A stretch of DNA of 64,000 nucleotides, from positions 62,001 through 126,000 of the forward strand of contig NZ_BMNZ01000005.1 in the NCBI RefSeq assembly GCF_014646815.1. The letters are read 5' to 3'. Numbering within the stretch: the stretch's first letter is position 1; the number at the start of each line of letters is the position of its first letter. The notes under the pieces are model-generated. The model was not told where the DNA came from, did no database searches, and saw only the letters and a list, made by a program, of their open reading frames with translations. The position numbers were made by a program, and so were the translations under genes. This document shows positions 62,083-64,000 of the stretch, piece after piece. The stretch comes from Terrabacter tumescens (lineage in GTDB: Bacteria > Actinomycetota > Actinomycetes > Actinomycetales > Dermatophilaceae).

Positions 62083-64000
62083 TCAGTCCTCGACGACGGT
62101 CGTCATGACCCAGTCGCGCACCTGCGGCATGTCCTCGAGGTGCTCGACGATGTAGGCCTGGTGCTCGGCCAGCTGGGCCTCGCACCACGCCTTGACCTCG
62201 CTCGACCCGCGCACCTGGCGACCGGCGTTGTTGATGGCGTCCATGACGAGGGAGTAGCGGTCGACGCCGTTGCGCACGACCATGTCGAAGGGCGTCGTCG
62301 TCGTGCCCTCCTCGCTGAAGCCGCGCACGTGGAAGCGGTCGGCCTCGGGGCGGCCGTGGACGAGCTGGTGGATGGCGCCGTGGTAGCCGTGGAAGGCGAA
62401 GACGACGTCGACGTGGTCGGTGAACAGCTCACCGAAGCGCACGTCGTCCATGCCGTGCGGGTGGCTGCGCGCCCGCGGCAGCGTCATGAGGTCGACGACG
62501 TTGACGACGCGGACCCGCAGCTGCGGCAGCTTCTCCCGGAGGATCTGGGCCGCCGCGACGACCTCCATGGTCACGACGTCACCGGCGCACGCGAGTACGA
62601 CGTCGGGGTCGCGGTCGCCGTCGTCGGTGCCGGCCCAGTCCCAGATGCCGGCCCCCGCGGCGCAGTGCGCGATGGCCTCGTCCATCGTCAGCCACTGCGG
62701 CTGGGGCTGCTTGTCGATGACGATGAGGTTGACGTAGTTCTTGCTCCGGAAGCAGTGGTCCGCGACGGAGAGAAGGCAGTTCGCGTCCGGCGGCAGGTAA
62801 ATGCGCGACACCTCTCCGCGCGCGTTGAGGACCGTCTGGATGAGCCCGGGCCCCTGGTGCGAGAAGCCGTTGTGGTCGTTGCGCCAGGCCGTCGACGTCA
62901 GCAGGATGTTGAGGCTGGGCACCTTGGCGCGCCAGTCGAGCTTGTTGGCCTCCTGCAGCCACTTGCTGTGCTGCACGGTCATCGACGCGCTCACCATCGC
63001 GAAGGCCTCGTACGTCGCGAAGAGACCGTGACGGCCGGTCAGCGTGTAGCCCTCGAGCCAGCCGTGGCAGGAGTGCTCGGACAGCACCTCCATGACGCGG
63101 CCGTCGTGCGAGAGCTTGACGTCGTCGTCGGTCACCCGCTCGGCCGTCATCCGGTCGGACACGTCGAACACCGCACCGACCCGGTTGCTGTTGGTCTCGT
63201 CGGGACTGAAGAGCCGGAACGTCGTCGGGTTGCGCACGTAGAGCTCGCGCATCAGCTCACCGATGGCACGCGTCGACTCCTCCCGCGTGCTCGCCGGGGA
63301 CGGCACGTCCCGGGCGAAGTCACGGAAGTCCGGGAGGTCGAGCTCGGTCGTGAGCACCCCGCCGTTGGCGTGCGGCGACGCGCTCATGCGGAGGTCACCC
63401 TCCGGGTTCGCCTGCAGCACAAGCTCGCTGGGTCGTCCCGCATCGTCGAACAGCTCCTCGGGCCGGTAGGACCGCAACCAGCTCTCCAGGAGGGCGAGGT
63501 GCTCGGGGTTCTCCTTGACCCCTGAGAGCGGCACCTGGTGCGAGCGCCAGGTGCCCGTCACCTTGACGCCGTCGACCTCGGCCGGCCCCGTCCACCCCTT
63601 CGGGGTGCGCAGCACGATGAGCGGCCAGCGCGGCCGCTCGCCCATCGTCCAGCCGTCGGCCCGCGCCTCGGCCTGGATCGCGCGGATGCGGTCGTATGCC
63701 GTCGCGAGCGCCTGCGCGAAACGCTCGTGCATGCCGGGCACGTCGTCGCCCTCGACCTCGAGCACGTCGTAGCCGTGCCCCTCGAGCAGGCTGCGAACCT
63801 CCGCGGGGTCCTTGCGGCCGAGCACGGTGGGGCCCGCGATCTTGGCGCCGTTGAGGTGCAGGACCGGCAGCACGGCGCCGTCACGACGCGGGTTGAGGAA
63901 GGAGATGCCCTTCCACGAGCCCTCGAGCGGGCCGGTCTCGGCCTCGCCGTCGCCGACGACCGCGAGCGCCAGCAGGTCGGGGTTGTCCATAACCGCGCCG
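62083..64000 (-). CDS. xfp: xylulose-5-phosphate/fructose-6-phosphate phosphoketolase, C-terminal part
   Basis: Thiamin-diphosphate enzyme that splits ketose phosphates into acetyl phosphate and an aldose phosphate. About 639 residues are visible; the family has around 800, so the N-terminus is beyond the right edge. The TPP region VVGDGEAETGPLEGSW, SWKGISFLNP, SHQVPLSG, SCHGWLEGYTLTGRHG and HGYHGAIHQLVHGRP are all family features. Convergent with the acid-sugar genes; it may channel their sugar phosphates but is also common alone. Confidence 0.94.
   Translation of the reverse strand, partial: GAVMDNPDLLALAVVGDGEAETGPLEGSWKGISFLNPRRDGAVLPVLHLNGAKIAGPTVLGRKDPAEVRSLLEGHGYDVLEVEGDDVPGMHERFAQALATAYDRIRAIQAEARADGWTMGERPRWPLIVLRTPKGWTGPAEVDGVKVTGTWRSHQVPLSGVKENPEHLALLESWLRSYRPEELFDDAGRPSELVLQANPEGDLRMSASPHANGGVLTTELDLPDFRDFARDVPSPASTREESTRAIGELMRELYVRNPTTFRLFSPDETNSNRVGAVFDVSDRMTAERVTDDDVKLSHDGRVMEVLSEHSCHGWLEGYTLTGRHGLFATYEAFAMVSASMTVQHSKWLQEANKLDWRAKVPSLNILLTSTAWRNDHNGFSHQGPGLIQTVLNARGEVSRIYLPPDANCLLSVADHCFRSKNYVNLIVIDKQPQPQWLTMDEAIAHCAAGAGIWDWAGTDDGDRDPDVVLACAGDVVTMEVVAAAQILREKLPQLRVRVVNVVDLMTLPRARSHPHGMDDVRFGELFTDHVDVVFAFHGYHGAIHQLVHGRPEADRFHVRGFSEEGTTTTPFDMVVRNGVDRYSLVMDAINNAGRQVRGSSEVKAWCEAQLAEHQAYIVEHLEDMPQVRDWVMTTVVED

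Larger units (their letters stand above)
1338..63700. repeat. dispersed heptamer GTATGCC/GGCATAC, 37 copies, consensus cGTATGCCGt
   Basis: Start positions found by eye: 1338, 3419, 4697, 4714, 9171, 10768, 11684, 12996, 15110, 15955, 17501, 17524, 19934, 21782, 23599, 24345, 25254, 26568, 28630, 28947, 29102, 31954, 32606, 37610, 39892, 41141, 41495, 45646, 46239, 48093, 48227, 49470, 51408, 53110, 62035, 62058, 63694. About 19 are intergenic, and 18 of those are followed by G. In genes the motif is often read TAT-GCC (Tyr-Ala) or GCA-TAC (Ala-Tyr). No copies were found between 53.1 and 62.0 kb. Confidence 0.85.

Noticed and set aside
1-64000. CRISPR arrays, insertion sequences, prophage genes
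   Set aside because: No regularly spaced direct repeats, transposase-like proteins or phage structural genes were seen in the window.

Overview
The window is very GC-rich chromosomal DNA from an actinobacterium. The evidence is CarD, the mycothiol genes mshA and mshD, a mycothiol-dependent formaldehyde dehydrogenase, SenX3/RegX3, GlnR, an HBHA-like protein, dense GTG starts and 4-bp start/stop overlaps. Several blocks keep the gene order I know from mycobacteria: rlmB-cysS-ispF-ispD-carD-lpqE, mshA-ybjN-gpmA-senX3-regX3, the regulator beside hbhA, and glnR near mshD. A member of the Micrococcales, perhaps Intrasporangiaceae, is my inference, not something the sequence proves.

Layout. 1-10.7 kb: a thiol-oxidation pair (VKOR plus DUF929), rlmB, cysS, a formaldehyde-detoxification pair, ispF, an SDR, ispD, carD and a divergent lipoprotein. 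10.8-18 kb: RegX3/SenX3, PhoU, GpmA, YbjN and MshA, a methyltransferase and a cupin. 18-26.5 kb: housekeeping and conserved genes (dtd, asparaginase, hbhA with its XRE regulator, a BKACE enzyme, ygfZ, nitrobindin, DsrE, MoaD-like, glnR). 26.6-39 kb: phosphate metabolism (5'-nucleotidase, ppk, MutT1-like hydrolase, pstSCAB, pit with its DUF47 partner), with mshD in between. 39-48 kb: unknown proteins, a structured noncoding stretch, lutABC lactate oxidation, a SigB/F-type sigma factor, DinB- and PEBP-family proteins, a frameshifted repeat gene and tRNA-Lys. 48-62 kb: a thiolase, then two divergent operons that look like an acid-sugar uptake and breakdown locus (oligopeptide-type ABC importer, aldo/keto reductase, HpaI aldolase, sialidase-like protein and SDR facing a DUF1537 kinase, a PdxA-type dehydrogenase and a DeoR regulator). 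62-64 kb: phosphoketolase, cut by the window end.

How the parts connect. RegX3/SenX3, PhoU, PstSCAB, Pit, PPK1 and the nucleotidase form a phosphate-response set. Direct-repeat PHO boxes lie upstream of pstS and ppk, with a weaker one before phoU. The 58.5 kb divergent promoter carries a palindrome that fits control by the DeoR protein.

The most unusual signal is a dispersed motif, consensus cGTATGCCGt (core GTATGCC/GGCATAC). I counted 37 copies by eye. About half lie in the small noncoding fraction, and inverted pairs form the stems of gene-end hairpins. This layout resembles DNA uptake sequences, but its role here is unknown.
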